Positions 12,331 through 19,896 of a stretch of DNA of 64,000 nucleotides are shown here, piece by piece. Made by a program: the position numbers and the translations under genes. How positions within the stretch are numbered: the first letter of the stretch is position 1; every line of letters begins with the position of its first letter. The notes below the pieces were generated by a model. It saw only the letters and a program-made list of their open reading frames with translations. It was not told the origin of the DNA and made no database searches. Source of the DNA: Campylobacter blaseri (GTDB lineage Bacteria; Campylobacterota; Campylobacteria; Campylobacterales; Campylobacteraceae); contig NZ_CP053841.1 in assembly GCF_013201895.1 (NCBI RefSeq), forward strand, positions 1-64,000, given 5' to 3'.

Positions 12331-12498
12331 ATGGAATTTCTTGGATTTATATTATTTGGGATATCTATTTTAATAGTTTTAGTAAGTCCTGAGAAAGAGT
12401 GTTTGGCATTTGGAACTTTTCTTTTAGGTACTATAATTTGTTTTGGCATGTTTTTTATAGCAAGTTGGACTTCTTTATTACCATATGCAAGTTATTAG
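12331..12498 (+). CDS. dba: Dba-like small membrane protein (55 aa) upstream of dsbI
   Basis: This short ORF reads MEFLGFILFGISILIVLV, then SPEKECLAFG, then a second hydrophobic segment, and ends SLLPYASY. It has two membrane helices and a good ribosome site (AAAGGAAAAGT then ATG). In C. jejuni a similarly small hydrophobic protein, Dba, is encoded directly upstream of dsbI and the two are translationally linked; position and character match, though I assign it by context. Its stop (12496-12498) lies between an in-frame upstream dsbI ATG at 12485 and the better dsbI start at 12509. Confidence 0.75.
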   Translation: MEFLGFILFGISILIVLVSPEKECLAFGTFLLGTIICFGMFFIASWTSLLPYASY

Positions 12499-12508
12499 GA
12501 AAATTTAC

Positions 12509-14065
12509 ATGAAATTTTTAAATGAAAAAAACTTTGATTTTTTAATGGCTAGTGCAGTTTTATTAGTTCTTGCTATCCCTGTTGGTATTGCTAATATTTA
12601 TTTAGGATACATTATTGGTGAAGGTCCTTGTACGCTTTGTTGGTGGGAAAGAATGGGAATGGTTGTAATTGGTTCAGCAGGTATTTTAATTCTTAGATAT
12701 GGACTTAAAGCTAAATATATAGCGTCCATTTTATTTAGTGCGGCTTATGGAATTTTTATGACATTAAGGCATGCTAGCTTTAGCATATATAGAGATGTTG
12801 GTATGGGTTTTGGTGGTGATATATTTGGAGCTCATACATATACTTGGGGTATTTTAGTATATTGGGTTGTAATTTTGGCTATGGGTATTTTTATACTTTT
12901 TGCTAAAAATAGTGAAATTGCTGCTGATATTTCAAGAAAAGATACTAGAATAAAAAAATTATCACCATACTCAAAATTTGTTATTTTTATAAGTATTATT
13001 GTAGTTTTTTCAAATGCATTTCAAGCTTTAATTTCAGCAGGAATTCCTCCATATAGTGGAAAAGGTAGCCCTGAAAGAATTAGTTTAAATAATACTTGGA
13101 CAACTGGAGTTTGGAAAAGATTTCAAAAGCCTTTTTCTTTTGTTGGTTCTAATATAGTTGAAAATCCATATATAAGTGGAGAACAAAATAAAATAAGTAT
13201 TAAGTTTAATGAAAATTCAAATGATGGGGCTTTTGTAAATTTAAAACAAGCGCCAAAAGTTAAAAATGAATTTAAAATTCCTTTTAAAGTGGAGGGAATT
13301 TTTGGTAAAGGTGTTGCCTCATCTCTTTCTTATAATAAAAATGATGATAGTTTTGCAATTTCAAATACCGAAGGTGGAGTTTATTTTACTGATTTAAATT
13401 TTAAACAAACCCACTATGCTATTATAGATAAACCAAATGGTAGAAATATAAAAAAAGCTGTTGCCTCTACTTTTGTTGATAATATGTTTGTTGTAGCAGG
13501 TTTTAATAAAACTATTTTTGCCGTTAAAAAAACACCTAATAGTAAAATAGATTCTTATAAAGAGTGGAATTCATTTCGTAAAACAAGTGGTGGTTTGGAA
13601 ATGCCTTGGTATAGAGATAGACCAGCATTACTTACCATAAGAGCAAAAAAACAATATATTCTAACTCTTAGTAAAGATAAAGATAGTGATTTTATGTATA
13701 TGATATCTGTTCCTAATGATAAAGTAAAAGGTTCAATACTTATAAAGGTTGATACAAAAGATAGATTATTAAGTAGTGAAAGTTTAATAAGTTCTAAAAT
13801 TGATTTGAAAAAAGGAAGGGATATTAAAGATTATTATATAACTGCTGGTGATATTTATGGTGGAAAATTTTTGGCATATTCAAAAAATTATAATACTCTT
13901 TTAGTTATCAATTTAGATAGTGCTAAAATTATTGATGCATATGAAATGCCAAAAATTGGTGATATATCTTCAATAACTATAAAAGATAGTAGCATTTTTG
14001 TACTATATTATAAAGAAAAAGAGCCATATATAGCTGAAATTGAAAATCCTTTAATTCTTAATTAA
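12509..14065 (+). CDS. dsbI: DsbI thiol oxidoreductase (DsbB-like membrane domain plus beta-propeller)
   Basis: DsbI is an inner-membrane thiol oxidase that re-oxidises DsbA-type partners and passes electrons to quinone. The N-terminal part has a DsbB fold with GPCTLCWWER (C-x-x-C facing the periplasm) and four to five membrane helices up to about residue 180. The remaining 330 residues are a predicted periplasmic beta-propeller. I see only these two cysteines in the whole protein, so the second cysteine pair of classical DsbB is absent. The ATG at 12509 has AGGA 8 nt upstream; an alternative ATG at 12485 would overlap dba. A strong hairpin follows. No DsbA-like partner is in the window. Confidence 0.9.
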   Translation: MKFLNEKNFDFLMASAVLLVLAIPVGIANIYLGYIIGEGPCTLCWWERMGMVVIGSAGILILRYGLKAKYIASILFSAAYGIFMTLRHASFSIYRDVGMGFGGDIFGAHTYTWGILVYWVVILAMGIFILFAKNSEIAADISRKDTRIKKLSPYSKFVIFISIIVVFSNAFQALISAGIPPYSGKGSPERISLNNTWTTGVWKRFQKPFSFVGSNIVENPYISGEQNKISIKFNENSNDGAFVNLKQAPKVKNEFKIPFKVEGIFGKGVASSLSYNKNDDSFAISNTEGGVYFTDLNFKQTHYAIIDKPNGRNIKKAVASTFVDNMFVVAGFNKTIFAVKKTPNSKIDSYKEWNSFRKTSGGLEMPWYRDRPALLTIRAKKQYILTLSKDKDSDFMYMISVPNDKVKGSILIKVDTKDRLLSSESLISSKIDLKKGRDIKDYYITAGDIYGGKFLAYSKNYNTLLVINLDSAKIIDAYEMPKIGDISSITIKDSSIFVLYYKEKEPYIAEIENPLILN

Positions 14066-14068
14066 CCG

Positions 14069-14107
14069 ATGGTTAAAGACTATAATATTAGTCTTTAACC
14101 ATTTTTA
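14069..14107 (+). terminator. Rho-independent terminator after dsbI
   Basis: 13-bp stem, ATGGTTAAAGACT (14069-14081) and AGTCTTTAACCAT (14090-14102), 8-nt loop, followed by TTTTTATTT, 3 nt after the dsbI stop. Confidence 0.85.
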
Positions 14108-14112
14108 TTTAA

Positions 14113-14370
14113 AACCATCTTTTTTTAAAAAACAATAAATAAGATAGCTACTAAAAATATTATAAAATTACTGCAAAAAGGTATCCATAATGCCATTTTA
14201 ACTCAGACATAAAGACAAAATTCATACCTTAATACTAGCTATAAGTATTAGTGAAAGAAAAATAACATTAATAATTATAAAAATTTTCATAATTTTATTT
14301 TATTTGAAAAACTTCTAAAAATATATTATGTATATATTCTAACTTTTTAAAATTAAACTTTGAATATTGT
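14113..14370 (-). pseudogene. Decayed 3' fragment of a corA magnesium transporter (copy 1)
   Basis: Read on the minus strand, broken frames give QYSKFNFKKLEYIHNIFLE, then KIMKIFIIINVIFLSLILI, then MNFVFMSELKWHYGYLFA. This is the CorA C-terminus including the membrane helices and the family GMNF motif (here in-frame only as MNF). Stops and frameshifts interrupt it. It is a second copy of the same segment at 16216-16488. Its upstream end merges with the decayed cobB fragment at about 14361-14370, so a duplication or recombination joined the two remnants. Confidence 0.75.
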
Positions 14371-14717
14371 AAAAATTAGTTTTACATAGGATATGAGAGT
14401 CAAAAAAGTAAAATTTGTCCATAATGTGGTAGTTGAAATATACGTTATGCCATTGTAATGTTTGGTAAGATGGCACCAATGTATGAAGTGTTATATGAAA
14501 ATTTTAAAAAATGAAACTATTTGTTTATATAGGAACTAATGGTGAAGTTTTGAATATAGTAGCTTATGCTAGAATAGTTAAATTTAGTATTTTAAATAAC
14601 CTTGAATATTCTAATATAAACATATATTTTTCAAAATCTTATAATGAACTAGCAACTAAGGCTATTTTGAAAATTGAAAAAGATATAGAAAATTTTATTA
14701 AGAATGGAAAAATCTAA
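14361..14717 (+). pseudogene. Decayed 3' half of a sirtuin gene, duplicated from cobB
   Basis: The sequence aligns base by base with the 3' half of cobB (about 11113-11458): YIGYESQKSKICP becomes a run containing a stop (TAATGTGG), while VMFGKMAPMYEVLYE, KLFVYIGTNGEVLNI and the final KAILKIEKDIENFIKNGKI remain readable. The 5' half with the NAD-binding motif is missing, so no active enzyme is possible. The open part from 14511 could still make a 68-aa peptide, but it has no ribosome site. It shows partial duplication of a core gene followed by decay. Confidence 0.85.
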
Positions 14718-14802
14718 CTAATTTATTTTTTAAATTTATTTTTGATATTTATTATTAAAAAAATTAGGTTATACTAATGATTAATTTTTAAAAGAGGTTA
14801 AA

Positions 14803-15540
14803 ATGAGTAATTATGCTATAAAACATATGAATGAAGACCATAAAGATGTGGTTGAGTTGCTTTTTAAAAAATACGCTTTTGTTGAAGATTCAAGCGGAGC
14901 AGAAGTTATAGGACTTGATAGTGTAAGTATAACAATACAACAAAATGACAAAAAGATAAATATACCATTTTTAACAAAAGTAGATGAAAATTTTAGTTTT
15001 AAAGATGTTATAATTGAGCTTTATAATAGTGTTAAAGATGATGATAAAAATGATAAAATACAAGGACAAATGCTTGAGTTTATACAAAGTTTTAAAACTG
15101 TTTTAATTTCTAGTTTAGACGATGAGCAGTGTGTTACATCTTATGCACCATTTGTAAAAATTGATAATGATATTTATGTTGTTATATCTAGTGTAGCAAG
15201 GCATTATCATAGTATAAAGCAAAATCCAAATAAAGTATCCTTAATGTTTCTACAAGATGAAAAAGATGCTAAAACTATTTTTGCTAGGGTAAGGGCTGGA
15301 TTTGAAGTAGAAGCTACTTTTTGTGATGAGTTAAAAGATAGAGTTTTTGATGAATTAGAAAAAATAAATCCCAAAGAGACAGCATTAAAACACATAAAAA
15401 CTATGAATGATTTTCATATCATTAAATTTAAATTAAAAAATGGTCGTTTTGTCAAAGGTTTTGGAGGTGCTTATGATACTTTTGGGCTTAAAATTTTAGG
15501 TGCTGCAAAAACTAAAAATCCACATGATTATAAAAAATAG
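14803..15540 (+). CDS. hugZ: HugZ/ChuZ-family heme oxygenase
   Basis: The 245-aa protein combines an N-terminal DUF2470 segment (NYAIKHMNEDHKDVVELLFKKY, about 3-24) with a C-terminal FMN-binding-type split barrel (about 85-235), the architecture of H. pylori HugZ and C. jejuni ChuZ. These open the heme ring to release iron. Segments SYAPFVKIDNDIYVVISSVARHYHSIKQNP and FARVRAGFEVEA fit the family. The C-terminus ends NPHDYKK with one His, in the region where HugZ uses a C-terminal His to bind heme. Start ATG has AAAGAGG upstream; a TATACT -10 lies at 14770-14775. No heme transport genes adjoin it, but an iron/heme-type ABC importer lies at 25.4-28.2 kb. Confidence 0.88.
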   Translation: MSNYAIKHMNEDHKDVVELLFKKYAFVEDSSGAEVIGLDSVSITIQQNDKKINIPFLTKVDENFSFKDVIIELYNSVKDDDKNDKIQGQMLEFIQSFKTVLISSLDDEQCVTSYAPFVKIDNDIYVVISSVARHYHSIKQNPNKVSLMFLQDEKDAKTIFARVRAGFEVEATFCDELKDRVFDELEKINPKETALKHIKTMNDFHIIKFKLKNGRFVKGFGGAYDTFGLKILGAAKTKNPHDYKK

Positions 15541-15954
15541 TGAAGATTTTCTAGAAAGATTTTTACAGCTGGTTGATGAAAAAGATAAAATAAAAGATAG
15601 TATTGAGTTTTAATTAAAAAATAAATCAATAAAAGAAGAAATACAATGCATAGAACAAGAGTGGTATTAAATGAAAAAAATTAAAAAGAGAAGATAAATA
15701 TGATGCAGATAAAATGTATTATGCCTTAGCTGAATATGCAAAAAAACATCATCTTAATAGTAAAAGATAAAAACACTTTTATTTGTTTTGGAACACAATA
15801 TAATTTAGGATATTTAAGAAATTATGTTTTTGACTATTTAGCTTAACTTATAGTTACCTAGTAATGTAAAAAGGTGAATTTGGTTTTGTGAAAAAGATAA
15901 TTTAAATAAAGATATGATTGAGTATTATAGTAAAGAAGTAAAAAAGGTTGACTA
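15541..15954 (+). pseudogene. Remnants of an unidentified gene or genes
   Basis: No intact gene is present. Short in-frame pieces in changing frames read like protein: SEDFLERFLQLVDEKDKIK, SIKEEIQCIEQEWY, KYDADKMYYALAEYAKKHH, then NLNKDMIEYYSKEVKKVD. Stops and frameshifts separate them. I do not recognise the parent protein. Confidence 0.5.
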
Positions 15955-15956
15955 AT

Positions 15957-16080
15957 ATGAAAGATAAGGAGCTAACTATAAAAGCTATAAATTTTTGATT
16001 TGGATACAAAAGAGTTAGAAAGAATTTTTAGTGGCAACATTTCAAAGTTTTTCTAAAATTCAATAAACTCTTTATTGCTT
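15957..16080 (+). pseudogene. Possible remnant of a VapD-like gene
   Basis: With one frameshift corrected, the start reads MKDKELTIKAINF then DLDTKELERIFSGN. The pattern of a short lead followed by A-I-x-F-D-L-x-T is like the N-terminus of VapD-type endoribonucleases. Only about 40 codons survive, so this is a weak assignment based on one motif. Confidence 0.25.
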
Positions 16081-16215
16081 AAAATTTTTAAAGTATATAA
16101 TGACAAATATTAGTTGTTTAAATAGTTTTTACAACTAAATCATACTATAAACTTTAAAAATTTAAATAAATATAAAAATTTTACTCTATTTTAATATATG
16201 ATATATTTTAAATAT

Positions 16216-16488
16216 TCAGTTAAAACTATCTTTTTTCTTGAAAATTACAAGTGGTATAATAGCCAAAAGTATCATAAAAATTATTGCAAAAAGGTATCCA
16301 TAATGCCATTTTAACTCAGATATAAAGATAAAATTCATACCATATTGCTAGCTATGAGTGTTGGCAGAAGAAATATAACATTAATGATAGTGAAAATTTT
16401 CATAATTTTATTTTGTCTGATTTGAAAAACTCCTAAAAACATATTATGCATATATTCTAAATTTTCAAACCTAAACTGCGTATATTGT
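16216..16488 (-). pseudogene. corA: Decayed 3' fragment of corA (copy 2), downstream half of the split gene
   Basis: The minus strand reads QYTQFRFENLEYMHNMFLG, then VFQIRQNKIMKIFTIINVIF, then a one-base loss in what should be IASIYGMNF, and, in the shifted frame, MNFIFISELKWHYGYLFA and a short lysine-rich end. This is the CorA pore helix and periplasmic loop region. The N-terminal two thirds of a corA gene lie in the same orientation at 19892-20545, so I infer that both halves were one gene before foreign DNA entered. Another copy of this segment is at 14113-14370. Confidence 0.78.
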
Positions 16489-16489
16489 T

Positions 16490-16638
16490 TGTTAAGGTTG
16501 ATTTTCCAGCTCCAGGTTGTCCACCTAAAACATAAGAGCTTTGGAATAAGTATTTGATTTAGAAATTTTGCTCTTTATAATAATCTCTTTTTTTCAAATT
16601 TCATTAATTTTATTTTTAAAAACATTAGGCTCTATCAT
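16490..16638 (-). pseudogene. Remnant of a zeta-toxin-family kinase gene
   Basis: The minus strand starts MIEPNVFKNKINEI, hits a stop, and after a frame change continues SSYVLGGQPGAGKSTLTNN, the Walker A segment typical of zeta toxins (UDP-sugar kinases). The sequence then ends at the corA fragment. Its ATG overlaps the stop of the antitoxin-like ORF at 16625-16834, as in toxin-antitoxin operons. Only the N-terminal 50 codons remain, so the toxin is dead. Confidence 0.7.
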
Positions 16639-16834
16639 ATTTATCTCTTATTTTTTTTATTTCTTTCAACATTTTATTATAATCTATATCTTTATATTCA
16701 GTTTCCAAAATTTCTCTTCTTAAATTGCACATTTTTTCAAAATCTTGCATTATTTCTTGTGTTCTATCTTTTGGTAATAAATGTCCTATACTGGCATATT
16801 CTAACAAAACATCTTTTTCCATAATTGTTGCCAT
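16625..16834 (-). CDS. Antitoxin-like small protein (69 aa), partner of the decayed zeta toxin
   Basis: The product (MATIMEKDVLLEYASIGHLL, ending KKIRDKYDRA) is a short, acidic, helical protein. It lies just upstream of the zeta-toxin remnant, whose ATG overlaps its stop, so I infer it was the antitoxin. It is a paralogue of the 88-aa protein at 16930-17196: both begin MAT-x-x-EK and carry an x-DYNK or x-DFNK-like segment late in the chain. Leaders are also alike, with GGAGA before the ATG followed by the same A/T tract. Family not recognised by sequence. Confidence 0.65.
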   Translation of the reverse strand: MATIMEKDVLLEYASIGHLLPKDRTQEIMQDFEKMCNLRREILETEYKDIDYNKMLKEIKKIRDKYDRA

Positions 16835-16929
16835 TTTATCTCCTTTTTTTTATTTTTAATTATTTGTTGTATATTTATTGAATTACAATATTTTTTTAAA
16901 CTCTTCTAGGTTGCTATTTAAATTTTATC

Positions 16930-17196
16930 TTAGCTAACCGTGCTGTATAGTTTTTCCCCTATTCTTTCTTCTATCATCTTAATATATGGTACTTTCATCT
17001 CATCAAATATTTTTTTATATTTATTAAAATCTATTTCTGATTGTTCTAAATGTATTAATTCCCTAACTATCTCTATACATTTATCTACATCTTCATTTTG
17101 AGCAAATTTTTCTTCAGTTATTACTGCACCTGAAATAGTTCCTGGTAATCCATTAAATAACTCAATTAACGCCTCTTTTTCTACAAATGTTGCCAT
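16930..17196 (-). CDS. Antitoxin-like small protein (88 aa), paralogue of the 69-aa ORF
   Basis: The protein starts MATFVEKEALIELFNGLPG and includes QSEIDFNKYKKIFDEMKVP near the C-terminus. It is soluble, acidic and helical. Start and leader closely resemble those of the 69-aa ORF (GGAGA, then a shared A/T-rich stretch including the string TTTTTATTTTTAATTATTTG read on the plus strand). Either the gene was duplicated or two related antitoxins were collected in tandem. No toxin is next to it: upstream lies a nuclease fragment, downstream its paralogue. Confidence 0.6.
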   Translation of the reverse strand: MATFVEKEALIELFNGLPGTISGAVITEEKFAQNEDVDKCIEIVRELIHLEQSEIDFNKYKKIFDEMKVPYIKMIEERIGEKLYSTVS

Positions 17197-17215
17197 TTTT
17201 TCTCCTTTTTTATTT

Positions 17216-17412
17216 TTAATTATTTGCCATATATTTCATTAGGCTATAGTGATCTTTCCATAAACCAAACTTGGAATTAGCAGCAATCCCCTGAGCTTTG
17301 TTTACTTGGTGAGCTAAAGCCTTATCTTTTGTGTATTTGCCTTTTTTATAAGCCACTGCATATCCCTGTTTAGCGATTTCTATATTGTAATTCCAACCAT
17401 CATTACGATATA
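17216..17412 (-). pseudogene. C-terminal fragment of a staphylococcal-nuclease-like gene
   Basis: Directly after the stop of the 152-aa ORF the minus strand continues in another frame as VIYRNDGWNYNIEIAKQGYA, then VAYKKGKYTKDKALAHQVNK, then SKFGLWKDHYSLMKYMANN and a stop. N-x-E-x-x-K-Q-G-Y-A and the late GLW match the last third of SNase-fold thermonucleases. The metal-binding and catalytic N-terminal part is absent here. A short stretch like an SNase N-terminus (CRLYGIDTPEKSQ) lies at about 19845-19896. Confidence 0.65.
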
Positions 17413-17871
17413 TTACGCATAAATTTCTTTCATATCTATCTTTGTGGCAGCCTTTGCAAACTCCTCTCGATTTTTTGCCTGGTATAAATCTTTAATATCT
17501 AAAAGTTTTCCCGCTGGCTGAGATAATAATTTAGCATTTCTTCCAATATAATCTATGCTTTTAAGAGCTTTTTCTATAAATTTGCTTTTTTCGACTTGAT
17601 CTAAGACTTTTAATTCAGGAATTTTATTATTTTTAACATTATTTAGAAAATCATCTTTCATATACTTTGTATTTTGGTCGATAAGGTTATGGGTTTGTTC
17701 TTCAAATGCTTTAACCATTCCGCCCAATGCGTTTTCAGCTGTTCCATAAGAGCTTTTATCATCTTTTTTATCACTAGTTTTAAGCTTATTTGAATTTACT
17801 ATGACTGTAATTCCATCACTTTCGTAGGAATATCCTACACCACCTGTATTGTTCAAATCAATATTTTTCAT
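17413..17871 (-). CDS. Unknown 152-aa protein, possibly part of a polymorphic-toxin-like gene
   Basis: I do not recognise a known domain. The N-terminus is Gly/Asn/Ser-rich with a TVIVNSNKLKTSDKKDDKSS segment, followed by helical, charged sequence (ENALGGMVKAFEEQTHNLID; LLSQPAGKLLDIKDLYQAKN). The last 40 residues look like the connector that precedes toxin domains in some secreted effectors, and the chain stops right where an SNase C-terminal fragment begins in another frame, so it may be truncated. No signal peptide. It begins 12 nt after the membrane-protein gene with AGGATAG upstream, last in a four-ORF operon. Confidence 0.6.
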   Translation of the reverse strand: MKNIDLNNTGGVGYSYESDGITVIVNSNKLKTSDKKDDKSSYGTAENALGGMVKAFEEQTHNLIDQNTKYMKDDFLNNVKNNKIPELKVLDQVEKSKFIEKALKSIDYIGRNAKLLSQPAGKLLDIKDLYQAKNREEFAKAATKIDMKEIYA

Positions 17872-17883
17872 TTTCTATCCTTT

Positions 17884-18594
17884 TTATATAACCATATAAT
17901 ATCTTAAAACCCAAATAAACCCTATAAACACACAAAATAGTAAAAATAGTTTTAATTTCAGTCTTTTTATATTTAGTTTGGTGCAGAAATTTAGACGGAT
18001 TATAAAAAATAAAATAAAGATATTAATTAAAATAACATAAGCTAAAAAATTTGCCATCAAAATAACCGTAATCTTTCCACCTCGTAAAATATCAGCTATT
18101 TTTGTTACATCACTAGCTGGTCCTCTTATTGCATACATTCCATTCGTCAAAGTTTCTCCAGTATAAATATCATACACAAAAAAATATAAAAAAATCATGA
18201 TAAAAAGACTTAGTAATGTAGCATATACAGGACTGTCTTTTGCATTTCTATTTGAAGTTTCGTATAAATTATCAGTTCCGAAAATATATAAAAATGTTTT
18301 ATAAATATAAATAGGAAAAATTATAATAAAAACTAATGTCATATATGAGAAATAAAATACTATATTCCAAGGTGCTTGCCACAGCATAAGCTCTTTGATG
18401 AGTGGAACAAAAGAAGCCATAAACTTACAAAAATAAAATAAAAACGGAAGCCTATCCAAGATATCAACTGGTATCAAATAAACAGTCAAAGAAAATACCA
18501 TATAACCAATAACTATAAAACTCATATAGTTTTTATTTGGAACTTTACCTTTTTTAGCAATGTTTATTAGCTTATCACCAAATTTTGTTTGCAT
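17884..18594 (-). CDS. Unknown multi-pass membrane protein (236 aa)
   Basis: The product has about five hydrophobic segments (around 24-42, 58-78, 78-103, 124-143 and two near 174-235). They are separated by a polar loop NLYETSNRNAKDSP and a loop YTGETLTNGMYAIRGPASD. No transporter motif is recognisable. It lies in an operon with a secreted ankyrin protein and a 31-aa ORF upstream and the 152-aa ORF downstream. I infer a role alongside those, for instance an immunity or envelope function, without direct evidence. Confidence 0.65.
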   Translation of the reverse strand: MQTKFGDKLINIAKKGKVPNKNYMSFIVIGYMVFSLTVYLIPVDILDRLPFLFYFCKFMASFVPLIKELMLWQAPWNIVFYFSYMTLVFIIIFPIYIYKTFLYIFGTDNLYETSNRNAKDSPVYATLLSLFIMIFLYFFVYDIYTGETLTNGMYAIRGPASDVTKIADILRGGKITVILMANFLAYVILINIFILFFIIRLNFCTKLNIKRLKLKLFLLFCVFIGFIWVLRYYMVI

Positions 18595-18602
18595 TTAAAA
18601 TC

Positions 18603-18698
18603 CTAAGTTATATTTTTTATTATTCCGGTACCTTTTTCTATAGCCTTACTCGCTTCCTCTACCTCTTTTTCAATATCTGGAAAATATTTATCAGACAT
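18603..18698 (-). CDS. Small 31-aa ORF translationally coupled to the ankyrin gene
   Basis: ATG at 18698-18696 overlaps the end of the ankyrin gene (stop at 18691-18693). GGAGA lies about 8 nt upstream. The product, beginning MSDKYFPDIEKEVEEASKAI and ending GTGIIKNIT, is an acidic amphipathic helix. It ends 8 nt before the membrane-protein start. It may be a genuine small protein or the surviving start of a larger one. Its good ribosome site and position between two operon genes favour translation. Confidence 0.5.
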   Translation of the reverse strand: MSDKYFPDIEKEVEEASKAIEKGTGIIKNIT

Positions 18699-19599
18699 AT
18701 TTATCTCCTTTTAATAATTCTAAAATTTCATCTCTTTTGTGTTCTTTGGTATAAGATATAAGTTTTTCTAAAAATTCTTTATCGCACTCTAAAAGTCCAT
18801 TTTCTATAAATAGTTTGATACACTCTATATCGTTTGTAAAAACTAAAAATTTAGTCACTATTTCTAGTTCTTTCTTATTAAAATAAGAAATTTTATGATA
18901 TTTAAATAGTTTATTTGCTCTTGATATCACATCGTTTCTTAAAATTTGATATTTTTTGGAATTTATGGTTTGAAGCATTTGAGTGTCTGGTGTGATGTCT
19001 GGCTTAAATTTTACTAATTGTATCAAACCAACAAAGTCCCAAAAAAGATAATTAGCGACATTTATATTTTTACTTAAAAGATAGTCAAATATTTTTTCGT
19101 TTTCGGTTGCTGAGATTAAGACATATGGAAGCCCTCTATTATTACCAAAATTAATATCTGCACCATATTTAACAAGTGTATCTAATAAATAAATCTTATA
19201 TTCATGTTTCGTAGGTAGTAAAACAACCGTTTGTAATGGTGTCATTATCTCATCTTCTACAAAATTTAAATCCAACCCGTAGCTACTAAAAATTTCAATA
19301 TATTTTTCAAAAACATTGTCAAACTCAGATAAACCAAATTTACTCATTGAATAAACAATCAATAGTTTAAATATAGGTCTATTACCATAACTATCAGCGG
19401 TATTTACTAAAGCTGGATTTTTATCAAGCATTGATTTTATTTTTTCATAATCATCAGCCATAATAGCTTCATTTAAAATTTCTACTTGTTTGGCTAAATT
19501 CTGCTCTTGTAGTGTTGTGTTGTTATCTTTCATCGTATTTGAAAAACCAAAACTTAGTATAAGAGATAAAAAGAGTATTATTTTAAAAATTTGTTTCAT
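18691..19599 (-). CDS. Secreted ankyrin-repeat protein (302 aa)
   Basis: A signal peptide (KQIFKIILFLSLILSFGFSN) predicts export to the periplasm. Ankyrin-like repeats follow: DDYEKIKSMLDKNPALVNTA with DSYGNRPIF, DLNFVEDEIMTPLQ, and LVKYGADINFGNNRGLPYV. The C-terminal third is helical, ending LLKGDKYV. Ankyrin repeats mediate protein-protein binding. In bacteria, periplasmic ankyrin proteins can protect against, or bind, secreted enzymes such as catalases or effectors. It heads the four-ORF operon and has no visible partner of known function. Confidence 0.78.
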   Translation of the reverse strand: MKQIFKIILFLSLILSFGFSNTMKDNNTTLQEQNLAKQVEILNEAIMADDYEKIKSMLDKNPALVNTADSYGNRPIFKLLIVYSMSKFGLSEFDNVFEKYIEIFSSYGLDLNFVEDEIMTPLQTVVLLPTKHEYKIYLLDTLVKYGADINFGNNRGLPYVLISATENEKIFDYLLSKNINVANYLFWDFVGLIQLVKFKPDITPDTQMLQTINSKKYQILRNDVISRANKLFKYHKISYFNKKELEIVTKFLVFTNDIECIKLFIENGLLECDKEFLEKLISYTKEHKRDEILELLKGDKYV

Positions 19600-19639
19600 T
19601 AATATGCCTTTTATTTGAATTTACTATTTTCATTTTGAA

Positions 19640-19896
19640 ATTTTATGCCACAAATTTATAACTACTGAAATTATAAATCTTTTTGGTTGCTAATTGATTA
19701 CTTTGCTCTTCTTCTTGTTTCTTTTTTAGTTCGTCTAGTTCTTTTTGCAAGTCCTCTGATAATTTTTTAATAGTTTCGCTATCTGGGTTTTCCTCAAGGT
19801 AGTCTTCCAAACTTTTTATCTTTTTTTCAAGTTTATTTGATTGAGATTTTTCAGGAGTGTCTATTCCATATAATCTACATCTATAATCTCCTGCCC
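19640..19896 (-). pseudogene. Mosaic remnant: SNase-like N-terminal piece followed by a coiled-coil tail
   Basis: The minus strand reads WAGDYRCRLYGIDTPEKSQ, which has the R-L-x-G-I-D-T-P-E segment of staphylococcal-nuclease-like proteins. It continues in the same frame into a Lys/Glu-rich coiled coil (KLEKKIKSLEDYLEENPD; ELDELKKKQEEEQ) and ends YNFSSYKFVA at about 19645. There is no start codon; the fragment is joined directly to the corA N-terminal part. The matching nuclease C-terminus may be the fragment at 17216-17412, 2.4 kb downstream in the same orientation. Confidence 0.5.

Noticed and set aside
12261-12449. Minus-strand 62-codon frame over the dba region
   Set aside because: It is antisense to the dba-like ORF, which has a promoter, ribosome site and sensible membrane-protein sequence.
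14511-14717. 68-codon open frame as a small gene
   Set aside because: It is the tail of the decayed cobB copy, with no ribosome site before its ATG.
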